Assembly (NCBI RefSeq): GCF_021341785.1
Contig: NZ_JAJTTF010000003.1
Location: 296,781-360,780, forward strand
Origin: Microbacterium sp. Au-Mic1
GTDB taxonomy: Bacteria; Actinomycetota; Actinomycetes; Actinomycetales; Microbacteriaceae
Length of the DNA stretch: 64,000 bases
Reading direction: 5' to 3'
Under the pieces are notes generated by a model. The model did no database searches and had not been told where the DNA came from. It saw nothing but the letters and a program-made list of their open reading frames with translations. Below are positions 16,055 through 24,068 of the stretch, piece by piece (position 1 is the first letter of the stretch; the number at the start of each line of letters is the position of its first letter). The position numbers were made by a program, and so were the translations under genes.

Positions 16055-16948
16055 TCAGAACGCCGCACCGCCCTGGGCCGCCCACCAGATGAGCAGCATG
16101 GTGGCGAGGAAGCCGCACACGTAGTTCAGCAGGAGGAAACGGCGCCATCCTCGGTTCGTCGCTCCCGATCCCTCGTCCGAGACCGAGCGGAACGGCCAGA
16201 CGACGCCGATGTACGGCAGCACGAGGACGGCCCCGAGCGGGCCCGGCCACGGCGTGAAGAGCATGAGCGCGCCGGCGAGTGCCCACATCGCCGACGCGAA
16301 GCGCACGGTCCGCTTCGCGCCCAGCACGGTCGCGATCGAGGCGATCCCTGCATCTCGGTCCGGGACGACGTCCTGCACCGCGCCGAACGCGTGGCTCGCG
16401 ACGCCCCACGCGAAGAAGGCGAGCAACAGCACCACGAGCGCCGGCGTCGGCGTCGCGCGCGCCAGCACGAGCCCGTAGACAGCGGGAGAGACGAAGTGGA
16501 CGCTCGACGTCGCCGAGTCCAGGAAGGGGATCTCCTTGAACCGCAGCCCTGGAACGGAATAGGCGATCACGGCGAACAGGCTGAACGCCAGTACGAGCCA
16601 GGACGCCGGATCCCCGATCGCGACGAGGAAGACGATGAACGGCACCGGGAGCAGCAGCGACCATGCCATCACCGCGCGGTGCAGAGTCGGAGAGAGCACA
16701 GCGCCCTCCGCACCGCCCTTGCGCGGATTCGCGAGGTCTGACGCGTAGTCGAAGACGTCGTTGATGCCGTACATCGTGAGGTTGTACGGCACGAGGAAGA
16801 ACAGCGTGCCGATCGCGAGGGCAGCGTCCACGCGGCCGGTCGTCAGGATGTAGGCGGCCGCGTAACCGAAGGCGGTGTTGATCCAGCTGAGCGGCCGAGA
16901 GGTCAGCAGCAGATCGAGGGGCAGGGATCGTGCTGTGGTCATGCTCAT
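16055..16948 (-). CDS. crtEb: Lycopene elongase (UbiA-type prenyltransferase)
   Basis: The 297-aa polytopic protein is a UbiA-superfamily prenyltransferase that adds two C5 units to lycopene, leading to C50 carotenoids such as flavuxanthin. The first Asp-rich motif NDVFDYASD and the second region DVVPDRDAGI are intact, in a protein with about eight membrane helices. It is the last gene of the carotenoid operon and overlaps crtYf by 4 nt (ATGA at 16948-16945). An in-frame ATG at 16942 is an alternative start. In Corynebacterium the homologous crtEb has the same position. Confidence 0.92.
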   Translation of the reverse strand: MSMTTARSLPLDLLLTSRPLSWINTAFGYAAAYILTTGRVDAALAIGTLFFLVPYNLTMYGINDVFDYASDLANPRKGGAEGAVLSPTLHRAVMAWSLLLPVPFIVFLVAIGDPASWLVLAFSLFAVIAYSVPGLRFKEIPFLDSATSSVHFVSPAVYGLVLARATPTPALVVLLLAFFAWGVASHAFGAVQDVVPDRDAGIASIATVLGAKRTVRFASAMWALAGALMLFTPWPGPLGAVLVLPYIGVVWPFRSVSDEGSGATNRGWRRFLLLNYVCGFLATMLLIWWAAQGGAAF

Positions 16949-17310
16949 CGTGGTCGGTCCTCCGGGGTGCGGGCGTCGGGATCCGGTTCAGCCCTCTGCA
17001 GTCGCTCCTCGGGTGACGAGCGGCGCAGGTTCCACGCGGCCGAGCCGAGCAGAGCGGCCGCGATGGGATACGCGAGGTCCTCGATCGGGGCCAGGCCGAT
17101 CCTGATCCCGCTGATCAGGCCCGGCGCGTACGTGAACAGGCCTGCGGCGATCATGAGCGAATCGAAGACGGCGGTGAGCACGATGAGGCCGAAGGCCGCG
17201 AGGACGAGCGCCGCGCCGTGACCTGCAGGCGCCCGGCGCCAGGTGAGCCCCTGCATCACGATGCAGGGGACGAGGAAGGTCGCGTCGACGATCAGATACG
17301 TGCCGTTCAT
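16945..17310 (-). CDS. crtYf: C50 carotenoid epsilon-cyclase subunit (lycopene cyclase domain)
   Basis: The 121-aa membrane protein is one half of the heterodimeric C50 carotenoid cyclase. It has three hydrophobic helices and the domain signature FTYAPGLISGIRIGLAPIEDLAYP, where the PIEDL/PIEE element is conserved in CarR/CrtYc-type cyclases. It overlaps crtYe upstream and crtEb downstream by 4 nt each, so it is probably translated by coupling. Ring type (epsilon, beta or gamma) cannot be told from sequence; the gene order matches decaprenoxanthin producers. Confidence 0.9.
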   Translation of the reverse strand: MNGTYLIVDATFLVPCIVMQGLTWRRAPAGHGAALVLAAFGLIVLTAVFDSLMIAAGLFTYAPGLISGIRIGLAPIEDLAYPIAAALLGSAAWNLRRSSPEERLQRAEPDPDARTPEDRPR

Positions 17311-17636
17311 CGACGGCGCTCCTCGCGTGCACGCAGGATCCGCAGTGCGCCCGTGTAGAGCACCATGGTCAGCTGCACCAGGAACAGGAGGAACACCGGC
17401 TCCTCGATCGGCAGATGGGGCAGGAGCAGGACGCCGGTGGAGAGCGGGTTGGGCTCACGCGTGAAGATGCCGGTCGCGATCCCGACGACATCCCAGAGCA
17501 GCAGCACTCCGGCGCCTGCGGCCAGGATGAGCAGCGCTCGCCCCGGCTCGGCCCAGAGGAACAGTCGCCAGCGCCGGTCGATGACGCCGACGCCCGCGAT
17601 CGACACCAGCAGCAGCGCGAGATGGAGGAAGCTCAC
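17307..17636 (-). CDS. crtYe: C50 carotenoid epsilon-cyclase subunit (lycopene cyclase domain)
   Basis: The 109-aa protein is the other half of the heterodimeric cyclase, again three helices, with TGIFTREPNPLSTGVLLLPH followed by LPIEEPVFLL, the CrtYc/CrtYd-type motif. The GTG at 17636 is preferred since it overlaps the crtI stop as GTGA (17636-17633), matching every other junction in this operon; a GTG one codon upstream is also possible. It works only with CrtYf in the systems studied. Confidence 0.9.
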   Translation of the reverse strand: MSFLHLALLLVSIAGVGVIDRRWRLFLWAEPGRALLILAAGAGVLLLWDVVGIATGIFTREPNPLSTGVLLLPHLPIEEPVFLLFLVQLTMVLYTGALRILRAREERRR

Positions 17637-19183
17637 CACGCCTCCGCCGGCACGGGCAGCGGTCTGGTCGTGCGATCGTCGCGGAACGCCTTCAGCACGA
17701 GCTCTGCACTGATGAGGCACATGGGCAGACCGATCCCCGGCAGCGTCGTCGCGCCCGCATAGAACAGTCCGCGGGTCGTGCGGGAACGCGTGCGCCCGCG
17801 CAGGAAGGCACTCTGCCGCAGCGTGTGCGCGGGGCCGAGCGCCGACCCGCGGTACGAGTGCAGGTCGCGGGCGAAGTCGGCAGGACCCACGGTGCGCCGT
17901 ACGACGATGCGCTCTGCGAGATCGGGCGCGCTCGCGTGCACCGCGAGCTCGGAGATCGCCCGGTCGGCGATGCGTTCCACCGCGGCAGCGCCGCGGCCGT
18001 CGAGACCTCCCGCACCGATCGCCGGATCCGCCGGCACGGGGACGAGCAGGAACAGGTTCTCGTCGCCCTGCGGCGCGACCGTGTCGTCGGTGGCGCTGGG
18101 CATGCACGCGTAGAACGACGCCGGTTCCGGCACCCGCGGGGCGGATCCGAAGATCGCGTCGAAGTTCGCGTCCCAGTCCTCGGTGAAGAACAGGTTGTGG
18201 TGGGCGAGCCCCGGCAGGCGTCCGCGGACGCCCAGCATCGCGAGCACCGCGCCGGTTCCGGGGTTCATCCGCCGCCAGCGCCGGGGCGAGCGTTCGCGGG
18301 CCGCCGAGGGCAGCAGCGCCGTGTCGCTGTGGTGCATGTCGACCGTGCTCACGATGCGATCGAACGGCTCCTCCCGGACGACGCCGTCCGTGGCCACGGC
18401 GATGCCGCGCACGGCTCCGCGGTCGATCAGGATCCGGCGCACCTGTGCACCGGTGTGCAGCCGGGCCCCGGCGGCGCGCGCTCGCCGCGCGAACGCATCG
18501 ATGACCGTGGTGAAGCCGCCCTGCGGGTACTGCACGCCGTCCTCCAGATCGAACGTGCTCATCAGATGGAACAGCGCGGGGGCGATCGAGGGCGCCCCGC
18601 CGAGGAAGACCGCGGGATACTGCAGGATCTGCCGCAGCCTCCGGTCCGAGAAGGAGGACTCGACCATGCTCTGCAGCGAGGTGCCCAGCAGCGTGGCCAG
18701 GCGCGGGAGCTCGCGGACGTCACTCCCGGGGAGGAACGCCCGCGGGTGCGAGAAATCGGTGTACAAGAAGCGGTCGGTAGCGATGCGGGCCGTGCGCGCC
18801 GCGGAGTCGAGATGACGGGCGAGGGCGGCCCCGGCGCCGGGCTCGAGCGATTCGAACAGGGCGAGCGAGCGGTCGCGGGCGGAGTGCATGTCGAGCGGAG
18901 CCTCGTTGTCGGAGAACACCCGGTAGGCGGGATCGAGGCGGATGAGATCGAGCTCCTTCTCGGCGCTCGTGCCCAGAAGGCGGAAGCAGTGGTCGAACAC
19001 CTCGGGCATGAGGTACCACGAGGGGCCCGTGTCGAACCGGAAACCCTCCCTCTCCCAGCTCCCCGCGCGTCCGCCGAGTCGGTCGGACTGCTCGAAGAGG
19101 GATACATCGTGGCCGTCCGTGGCGAGCAGCGCCGCCGCCGCGAGCCCGGAGATCCCCCCGCCGAGAACCGCGACGCGGCTCAC
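17633..19183 (-). CDS. crtI: Phytoene desaturase
   Basis: The 516-aa FAD enzyme converts phytoene to lycopene by four desaturations. It starts with the dinucleotide-binding motif VLGGGISGLAAAALLATDGH, followed by EQSDRLGGRAGSW and FDTGPSWYLMPEVFD, all typical of CrtI, and ends with the conserved GLFYAGATTLPGIGLPMCL. The start is a GTG at 19183, in a GTGA overlap with the crtB stop. Length is slightly above the usual 490-510. Confidence 0.95.
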   Translation of the reverse strand: MSRVAVLGGGISGLAAAALLATDGHDVSLFEQSDRLGGRAGSWEREGFRFDTGPSWYLMPEVFDHCFRLLGTSAEKELDLIRLDPAYRVFSDNEAPLDMHSARDRSLALFESLEPGAGAALARHLDSAARTARIATDRFLYTDFSHPRAFLPGSDVRELPRLATLLGTSLQSMVESSFSDRRLRQILQYPAVFLGGAPSIAPALFHLMSTFDLEDGVQYPQGGFTTVIDAFARRARAAGARLHTGAQVRRILIDRGAVRGIAVATDGVVREEPFDRIVSTVDMHHSDTALLPSAARERSPRRWRRMNPGTGAVLAMLGVRGRLPGLAHHNLFFTEDWDANFDAIFGSAPRVPEPASFYACMPSATDDTVAPQGDENLFLLVPVPADPAIGAGGLDGRGAAAVERIADRAISELAVHASAPDLAERIVVRRTVGPADFARDLHSYRGSALGPAHTLRQSAFLRGRTRSRTTRGLFYAGATTLPGIGLPMCLISAELVLKAFRDDRTTRPLPVPAEAW

Positions 19184-20058
19184 CGGGCGCTCCCGCCGCG
19201 GAGCATCGCGCGGCCGAACAGGGCGGCCTTGCGTGAGGCGGGTATGCGGATCCGCCGGACGACCAGCTCCTGGGCGGGCGTGCGCCGCAGCCGGGTGGAG
19301 AGATCCGCGTAAAGCAGGTGCGCGGCCGCCACTGCCCGGCGCGAGGACGAGGGCAGCTCGCCGATCACGGCGTCGGCGGTCGAGAGATCCGCATCCACCC
19401 GATCCAGGATGCTGTCGCGCTGCGCGTCAGTGAACGAGTGCGGGTCGACGCCGGGGAAGTAGGCGCGTCCGAGCAGGTCGGCATCCTCGCCGAGGTCGCG
19501 GAGGAAGTTCACCCGCTGGAACGCGGATCCGAGGGCGATCGCGCCGCGATCCCAGCGCGCATCACGCACCGGATCCAGCTCCAGCCCGCGGCGGAACGAT
19601 GCCAGGCACATGAGTCCGACCACTTCGGCGGATCCGTACACGTACTCGTCGAGCTCGCGCTCGTGCGTGAAGACGACGGGGGTGAGATCGCGCCGCATCG
19701 ACGCGAAGAACGGGCGGGTCAGGTCGGTGCCGATCCCGGTCGCGCGTGCGGTGGCGGCGAACGCGTGCACGACGAGGTTCGCGCTGTATCCGGCGTGCAG
19801 TGCGGTCTCGAGCTCGCGTTCGAGCCCGTCCAGCACCGCACGGCACTGCGCAGGGGAGAGCCCGGCGCCCGCGGCGCAGCCGTCGACGATCTCGTCGGCG
19901 ACCCGCACCAGCGCGTAGATCGCGGCGAGGTCCGCGCGCACGACGGGCGAGCACAGCCGGCTCGCGAGCCGGAAGGAGGTGGAGTAGCTCACCAGGATCT
20001 GGGCTGATCCGCGCGCGGCGGCTCGATCGTAGAGGGCCAGCCCCGTGTCTGCGGTCAT
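19180..20058 (-). CDS. crtB: Phytoene synthase
   Basis: The 292-aa protein is a squalene/phytoene synthase, joining two GGPP molecules into phytoene. The two Asp-rich motifs are DEIVD (55-59) and DLGED (188-192), and SYSTSFRLAS near the N terminus is characteristic. ATG 20058 gives an ATGA overlap with the crtE stop at 20055. The frame continues upstream inside crtE without similarity to the family. Confidence 0.95.
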   Translation of the reverse strand: MTADTGLALYDRAAARGSAQILVSYSTSFRLASRLCSPVVRADLAAIYALVRVADEIVDGCAAGAGLSPAQCRAVLDGLERELETALHAGYSANLVVHAFAATARATGIGTDLTRPFFASMRRDLTPVVFTHERELDEYVYGSAEVVGLMCLASFRRGLELDPVRDARWDRGAIALGSAFQRVNFLRDLGEDADLLGRAYFPGVDPHSFTDAQRDSILDRVDADLSTADAVIGELPSSSRRAVAAAHLLYADLSTRLRRTPAQELVVRRIRIPASRKAALFGRAMLRGGSAR

Positions 20059-21110
20059 CGGCGGCGCTCCGTCGCGCTGACGATCAGGTGCTCCAGGTCG
20101 TCCCTCAGGCGTGCGGGAAGGTCGGTGAGCAGCATCGAGGCGCGCGCTTCGACGACGAGGCTCGAGATCACCGCTTCGGTGCGGGCGAGCCCGCCCGAGC
20201 ACTCGATCGCGGTGCGGATCTCGGCCGCACCCCGCTCATCGAGCTCGGGATCGCCGAAGAGATCCGCCACGGCCCGCCATGACGGATGGGTTCGCGAGTG
20301 CGCGATGAGCAGGGTCAGCTTGCCCTCGCGCAGGTCGGAGAGGACGGACTTGCCGGTCTGGCGAGGGTCGCCGAAGACTCCGAGCACATCGTCGCGTGCC
20401 TGGAAGGCCACGCCGATGGTCGTGCCGATGAAGCCGAGCGCCTCCACCGTGGCGGCCGGGGCGCCGCCCAGCAGCGCTCCGATCCGCAGGGGCGCGCTGA
20501 ACGAGTAGCGGGCGGTCTTGTGCTCCATGGTTCGCAGGATCGCCGCCTCGCCCGCCTCGCCCCGGATGCCGAGCCGGATGTCCGCATGCTCGCCGACCGC
20601 AGCGGCGTCGATCGCATCGGCCAGGATGCTCGAGAGCGCACTGCGCGGCGCTGCGGAAGCCTCGAGGCCGGCGATGAGACGGTGCGCGGCGGACAGGAGC
20701 AGGTCCCCCGTCAGGATCGCGCAGCTCTGGCCGTATCGGAGAGCGGTCGCCTCGTCGGCGCCGTCGGCGAGGGCCGCATCACGGCGCAGGGCGATCAGGT
20801 TGGGTCCGCCGCGGCGTACGAGGTCGCGGTCGATGACGTCGTCGTGCAGCAGGAACGCCAGATGGAGCAGTTCGACGGCGGCGGCGGCGCGGATCGCGTC
20901 GTCGGAGGGCTCGTCGGCGAAGGCGCGATGCGCGGCGAGCACGAGCCGTGGGCGCAACATCTTGCCGCCCTGTGCGCCGCGGCGGGCCTGCGCCCACACC
21001 GTGTCGAAGCCCTCGATTGCGCCGATGCGCTCGGCGACGTCGTGGAAGCACTCGTCGACCACGGCGTCGACCTCGGCGAGCACGTCCGCCGAGAGCATGC
21101 GGTCGCTCAC
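20055..21110 (-). CDS. crtE: Geranylgeranyl diphosphate synthase (polyprenyl synthase)
   Basis: The 351-aa trans-isoprenyl diphosphate synthase makes C20 GGPP from IPP and shorter allylic diphosphates. The first Asp-rich motif is HDDVIDRD (D90, D91, D94) and the second is QARDDVLGVFGD (D240, D241), a variant common in actinobacterial GGPP synthases. GTG 21110 overlaps the idi stop by 4 nt (GTGA); an ATG four codons later (21098) is the alternative. Confidence 0.93.
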   Translation of the reverse strand: MSDRMLSADVLAEVDAVVDECFHDVAERIGAIEGFDTVWAQARRGAQGGKMLRPRLVLAAHRAFADEPSDDAIRAAAAVELLHLAFLLHDDVIDRDLVRRGGPNLIALRRDAALADGADEATALRYGQSCAILTGDLLLSAAHRLIAGLEASAAPRSALSSILADAIDAAAVGEHADIRLGIRGEAGEAAILRTMEHKTARYSFSAPLRIGALLGGAPAATVEALGFIGTTIGVAFQARDDVLGVFGDPRQTGKSVLSDLREGKLTLLIAHSRTHPSWRAVADLFGDPELDERGAAEIRTAIECSGGLARTEAVISSLVVEARASMLLTDLPARLRDDLEHLIVSATERRR

Positions 21111-21670
21111 GATGCCAGCTCCTCGAGCCCTCTGCCTCCGCCGAGGAACGGGAGCAGCTCGGCCTGGAGGACGAGCCAGGGGCTGAACGCCCACGGGGTG
21201 CGGCGCACGGACGCGGCGAGATCGTCAGGGTCGACCCAGCAGTGCTCGATCACCTCGTCGGGGTGCGGGCGAGGCGGCTGCGCGGTCGTCGCGATGTACA
21301 CCGGGCAGATCTCGTTCTCGACGACGCCGGAGGCGTCCGTCGCGCGATAGCGGAAGAACGGCAGCACCGGTTCCACGGAGTCCAGGCGCAGTCCGAGTTC
21401 GTGCTCGGCTCGTCTGCGCACGGCGTCCACGAGCCCCTCCTCCGGGGCGGGGTGTCCGCAGAACGAGTTGGTCCAGACGCCCGGCCAGGCGGTTTTCGTC
21501 AGCGCGCGGCGGGTGACGAGCAGGCGCCCTCGCGCGTCGAACACGTGGCAGGAGAAGGCGAGGTGGAGCCGGGTGTCGGCACCGTGGACGCTGCTCTTCG
21601 GCGCGACGCCGATCTGGGTGCCGTCGGCGTTCAGGAGCACGACCATGTCGGCGTCAGGGATCACGATCAT
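21107..21670 (-). CDS. idi: Isopentenyl-diphosphate delta-isomerase, type I
   Basis: The Nudix-fold enzyme (187 aa, E. coli Idi 182) interconverts IPP and DMAPP. The catalytic Cys is in TNSFCGHP (C71), the catalytic Glu in VVENEICPV (118-120), and metal-binding His residues are H29, H36 and H73. It is the first gene of the carotenoid operon. The AAAAGG before it abuts ATG 21670, so GTG 21664, six bases further, may be the real start; an ATG at 21649 also exists. The region upstream carries the CrtR-like operators. Confidence 0.93.
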   Translation of the reverse strand: MIVIPDADMVVLLNADGTQIGVAPKSSVHGADTRLHLAFSCHVFDARGRLLVTRRALTKTAWPGVWTNSFCGHPAPEEGLVDAVRRRAEHELGLRLDSVEPVLPFFRYRATDASGVVENEICPVYIATTAQPPRPHPDEVIEHCWVDPDDLAASVRRTPWAFSPWLVLQAELLPFLGGGRGLEELAS

Positions 21671-21676
21671 CCTTTT

Positions 21677-21727
21677 GCTAACTAATAAACTAACTAACCT
21701 GGTTAGCGGTAACTCTATGGCATAGAG
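21677..21727. promoter_or_regulatory. Divergent idi-crt / crtR control region with two palindromes
   Basis: Palindrome A, CTAACCTGGTTAG (21694-21706), lies in a stretch of repeated CTAA units (21677-21699) close to the idi start. Palindrome B, CTCTATG-G-CATAGAG (21713-21727), overlaps TAGAGT (21723-21728), the -10 box of the MarR gene, 6 nt before its GTG. In C. glutamicum the MarR-type CrtR represses the crt genes and itself from such a region and responds to GGPP; here the same layout is seen. Confidence 0.75.
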
Positions 21728-21734
21728 TCCTCCC

Positions 21735-22295
21735 GTGGAAGTCCCCGAATCCGAACCCCGCCTCGATCGAGCGATGATCGATCCTCGGCTCATCGATCCC
21801 GCCGCGGAGCTCGTGCGGCGCGACCACCTGGCGGATGGGGAGGTCGACGAGATCGTCGAGCTGATGACGGCGCTGCGTGCGTGGCACGGCGCGGCCGAGC
21901 GCATGAGCGCGGCCTCCCGGCGGTACATGAACCTCAATCAGAACGACATGCGCGCCGTGCGCTTTCTCATCGCGGCGGAGAACGCCGGACAGGTGGCGAC
22001 CGCCCGCGCCGTGGCCGACCATCTGGGGATCAGCACCGCGGCCACGACGAAGATGCTCGATCGACTGGAGCGCGGCGGGCACATCATCCGCCGGCCGCAT
22101 CCGGCCGACCGGCGATCGATCGTGCTCCAGGTCACCCCTTCGACGCGTCAGGCGGCCCGGGAGGGGGTCGGGCGTCTGCACGCGCGGCGCTTCGACGTCG
22201 CTGCCCGGATGTCGTCGGCCGACCGCCGCGTCGTCACCGGGTTCCTGCGTGATCTCGCCGCCACGGAGGGCGAGACCGCGGGCGGCGAGGAGTAG
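21735..22295 (+). CDS. crtR: MarR-family regulator of the carotenoid operon (CrtR-like)
   Basis: The 186-aa protein has a MarR winged helix: NDMRAVRFLIAAENAG, then ARAVADHLGISTAATTKMLDRLERGGHIIRRPHPADRRS with the wing (about residues 70-135). It is divergent from the idi-crt operon, as crtR is in Corynebacterium, so it most likely represses carotenoid synthesis and its own gene. The GTG start at 21735 is supported by a -10 TAGAGT exactly 6 nt upstream (leaderless). The symbol rests on context and family, not on a checked alignment. Confidence 0.85.
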   Translation: MEVPESEPRLDRAMIDPRLIDPAAELVRRDHLADGEVDEIVELMTALRAWHGAAERMSAASRRYMNLNQNDMRAVRFLIAAENAGQVATARAVADHLGISTAATTKMLDRLERGGHIIRRPHPADRRSIVLQVTPSTRQAAREGVGRLHARRFDVAARMSSADRRVVTGFLRDLAATEGETAGGEE

Positions 22296-22348
22296 CGCCC
22301 GGACGTCGCCGTCGCCGACCTGTCCCGGGGTCCGACGCGGATCGGCGC

Positions 22349-23038
22349 TCAGCCGAGGAAGACCGGCAGCACCAGGCTGATCCCCATCACCACCAGCAGC
22401 GCGGCGATCGCGGTGTCAAGGATCCGCCAGGCGCGCGGCGTGCGCAACCAGCGGCCGAGGTGGCGCGCCCCGAATCCGAGAGCGAAGAACCAGATGACGC
22501 TCGCGAGGATGGCGCCGACCGCGAACAGCCAGCGGCCGTCGCCGTGCGTCGCCGCGACCCCGCCGATGAGCAGAACCGTATCGAGGTAGACGTTCGGGTT
22601 CAGCCAGGTGAAGGCGAGCGTCGCCAGGATCACGGGTGCGAGCGGCGCGGTGCGGGCCAGGGTGGTGGTGCCGCCGGATCCGTTCTCCGGAGATGCCGAG
22701 GAGACGCGGGCATCCGAGGCGACGGCGGTGGCAGGCTCGGCGAGCAGTGCTTCGCCGCCGGCTTTCCACGCGCGGCGGGCCGCCAGCACGCCGTACACCA
22801 CGAGCGAGATCGCCCCGGCCCAGCGCGCCACCACGATGAGCCAGGGCAGGGTCTTCACGAGGTAGCCGAGCCCTGCGGTGCCAGCCAGCACGAGGGCCGC
22901 ATCGGAGGCCGCGCAGATCAGGACCACGGGCAGCACGTGCTCGCGGCGCAGTCCCTGGCGCAGCACGTACACGTTCTGTGCGCCGACGGCGATGATGAGC
23001 GAGAACATGAGACCGAGGCCGGAGAGCAGGATGAGCAC
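22349..23038 (-). CDS. lysE: LysE-family amino acid exporter (LysE/ArgO)
   Basis: The 229-aa membrane protein is of the LysE/ArgO family, which exports basic amino acids. The family signature GLGLMFSLIIAVGAQNVYVLRQGL covers the first helix, and FTWLNPNVYLDT with the conserved NPxxxLD is at helix 4; six helices are expected. A Ser/Gly/Thr-rich loop (about 105-130) is longer than usual. GTG 23038 follows a -10 TACTCT (23050-23045) by 6 nt, so the mRNA is probably leaderless. The divergent regulator next door is the LysG/ArgP type, the standard partner. Confidence 0.92.
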   Translation of the reverse strand: MLILLSGLGLMFSLIIAVGAQNVYVLRQGLRREHVLPVVLICAASDAALVLAGTAGLGYLVKTLPWLIVVARWAGAISLVVYGVLAARRAWKAGGEALLAEPATAVASDARVSSASPENGSGGTTTLARTAPLAPVILATLAFTWLNPNVYLDTVLLIGGVAATHGDGRWLFAVGAILASVIWFFALGFGARHLGRWLRTPRAWRILDTAIAALLVVMGISLVLPVFLG

Positions 23039-23109
23039 GGATCGAGAGTATGGCGGGGATCCGGTTCAGTACCAGCGAAGATTCCTTAAGCGAGATTAGA
23101 ATCGCTCAT

Positions 23110-24000
23110 GTGCAGGTGGATCCGGAGTCCGCGCGAACGGTGGCCGCGGTGCTCGACGAGGGCAGCTTCGAGGCGGCGGCCCGCCGACTGCTGCTGACCC
23201 CGTCCGCCGTGAGCCAGCGGATCAAGACACTGGAGCAGCAGCTCGGTCGGATCCTGCTGGTGCGAAGCAAGCCCGCGGGAGCCACCGAGGCAGGGGAGGC
23301 CGTTGCCCGGTTCGGCCGCCAGATCGCTCTCCTCGAGCGCGATGCGATCGCCGGTTTCGGTCTGTCCGCGGAGGGAGAGGGAGCACGCATCAGGATCCCG
23401 CTCGCGGTCAATGCCGATTCGATGGCGACCTGGTTCCTGGCCCCGCTCGCCCGGCTCTCCGAGCGATACGACGTCGAGTTCGACCTGCATCGCGACGACC
23501 AGAACTTCACGGCGCGGCTGCTCGAATCGGGCACCGTGATGGCGGCGGTGACGAGCGAGTCGGAGCCGGTCGGCGGCTGCCGGGTCGAAGCTCTCGGTGC
23601 GCTGCGCTATGTGGCGGCGGCATCTCCGAGCTTCGCGCGTCGCTGGTTCCCTGATGGCGTGACCGCCGAGTCGCTCACGCGCGCGCCGTTCGTCGACTTC
23701 GACCGGCGCGACCTGCTGCAGCAGGACTGGCTGCGCGAACGCGGCGTCGACCCATGGCCGGTTCCACGGCACCACGTGCCGGCCTCCGCGGACTTCTCGG
23801 TCGCCGTGGAACTCGGGTTGGGGTGGGCGCTGCTTCCCGTGCCGCATGCCGAGGCGGGCCTCGCGGACGGACGCCTGGTGCGGCTCGACGACGAGGAGTT
23901 CGCTTCGCCGCTGTTCTGGCAGCAGTGGAACCTGCGCTCCGAACTGCTGGAGGCGATCGCGGCCGAGATCCGCGCCGAGGCCGATCGCGTGCTGCGCTGA
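23110..24000 (+). CDS. lysG: LysG/ArgP-type LysR regulator
   Basis: The 296-aa protein is a LysR-family activator. The helix-turn-helix is in TVAAVLDEGSFEAAARRLLLTPSAVSQRIKTLEQQLGR, followed by an effector domain like that of LysG/ArgP (IciA), which senses lysine, arginine or histidine and switches on the exporter. GTG 23110 is chosen because TAGAAT (23097-23102) lies 7 nt upstream and the protein then begins like LysG proteins; an open frame to 23050 is not conserved. The gap also has an imperfect dyad (GATTC 23080-23084 / GAATC 23099-23103). Confidence 0.9.
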   Translation: MQVDPESARTVAAVLDEGSFEAAARRLLLTPSAVSQRIKTLEQQLGRILLVRSKPAGATEAGEAVARFGRQIALLERDAIAGFGLSAEGEGARIRIPLAVNADSMATWFLAPLARLSERYDVEFDLHRDDQNFTARLLESGTVMAAVTSESEPVGGCRVEALGALRYVAAASPSFARRWFPDGVTAESLTRAPFVDFDRRDLLQQDWLRERGVDPWPVPRHHVPASADFSVAVELGLGWALLPVPHAEAGLADGRLVRLDDEEFASPLFWQQWNLRSELLEAIAAEIRAEADRVLR

Positions 24001-24068
24001 CGGCGAGCTGCCTCTGGTTTCTCGCGGATCCGTGGCGCCGCGTCGGCGGCGCACCCTAGGGTCGAGTC

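Noticed and set aside
16055..21670. MmpL-type transporter expected within the crt operon as in C. glutamicum
   Set aside because: crtE and crtB overlap by 4 nt, leaving no room for such a gene.
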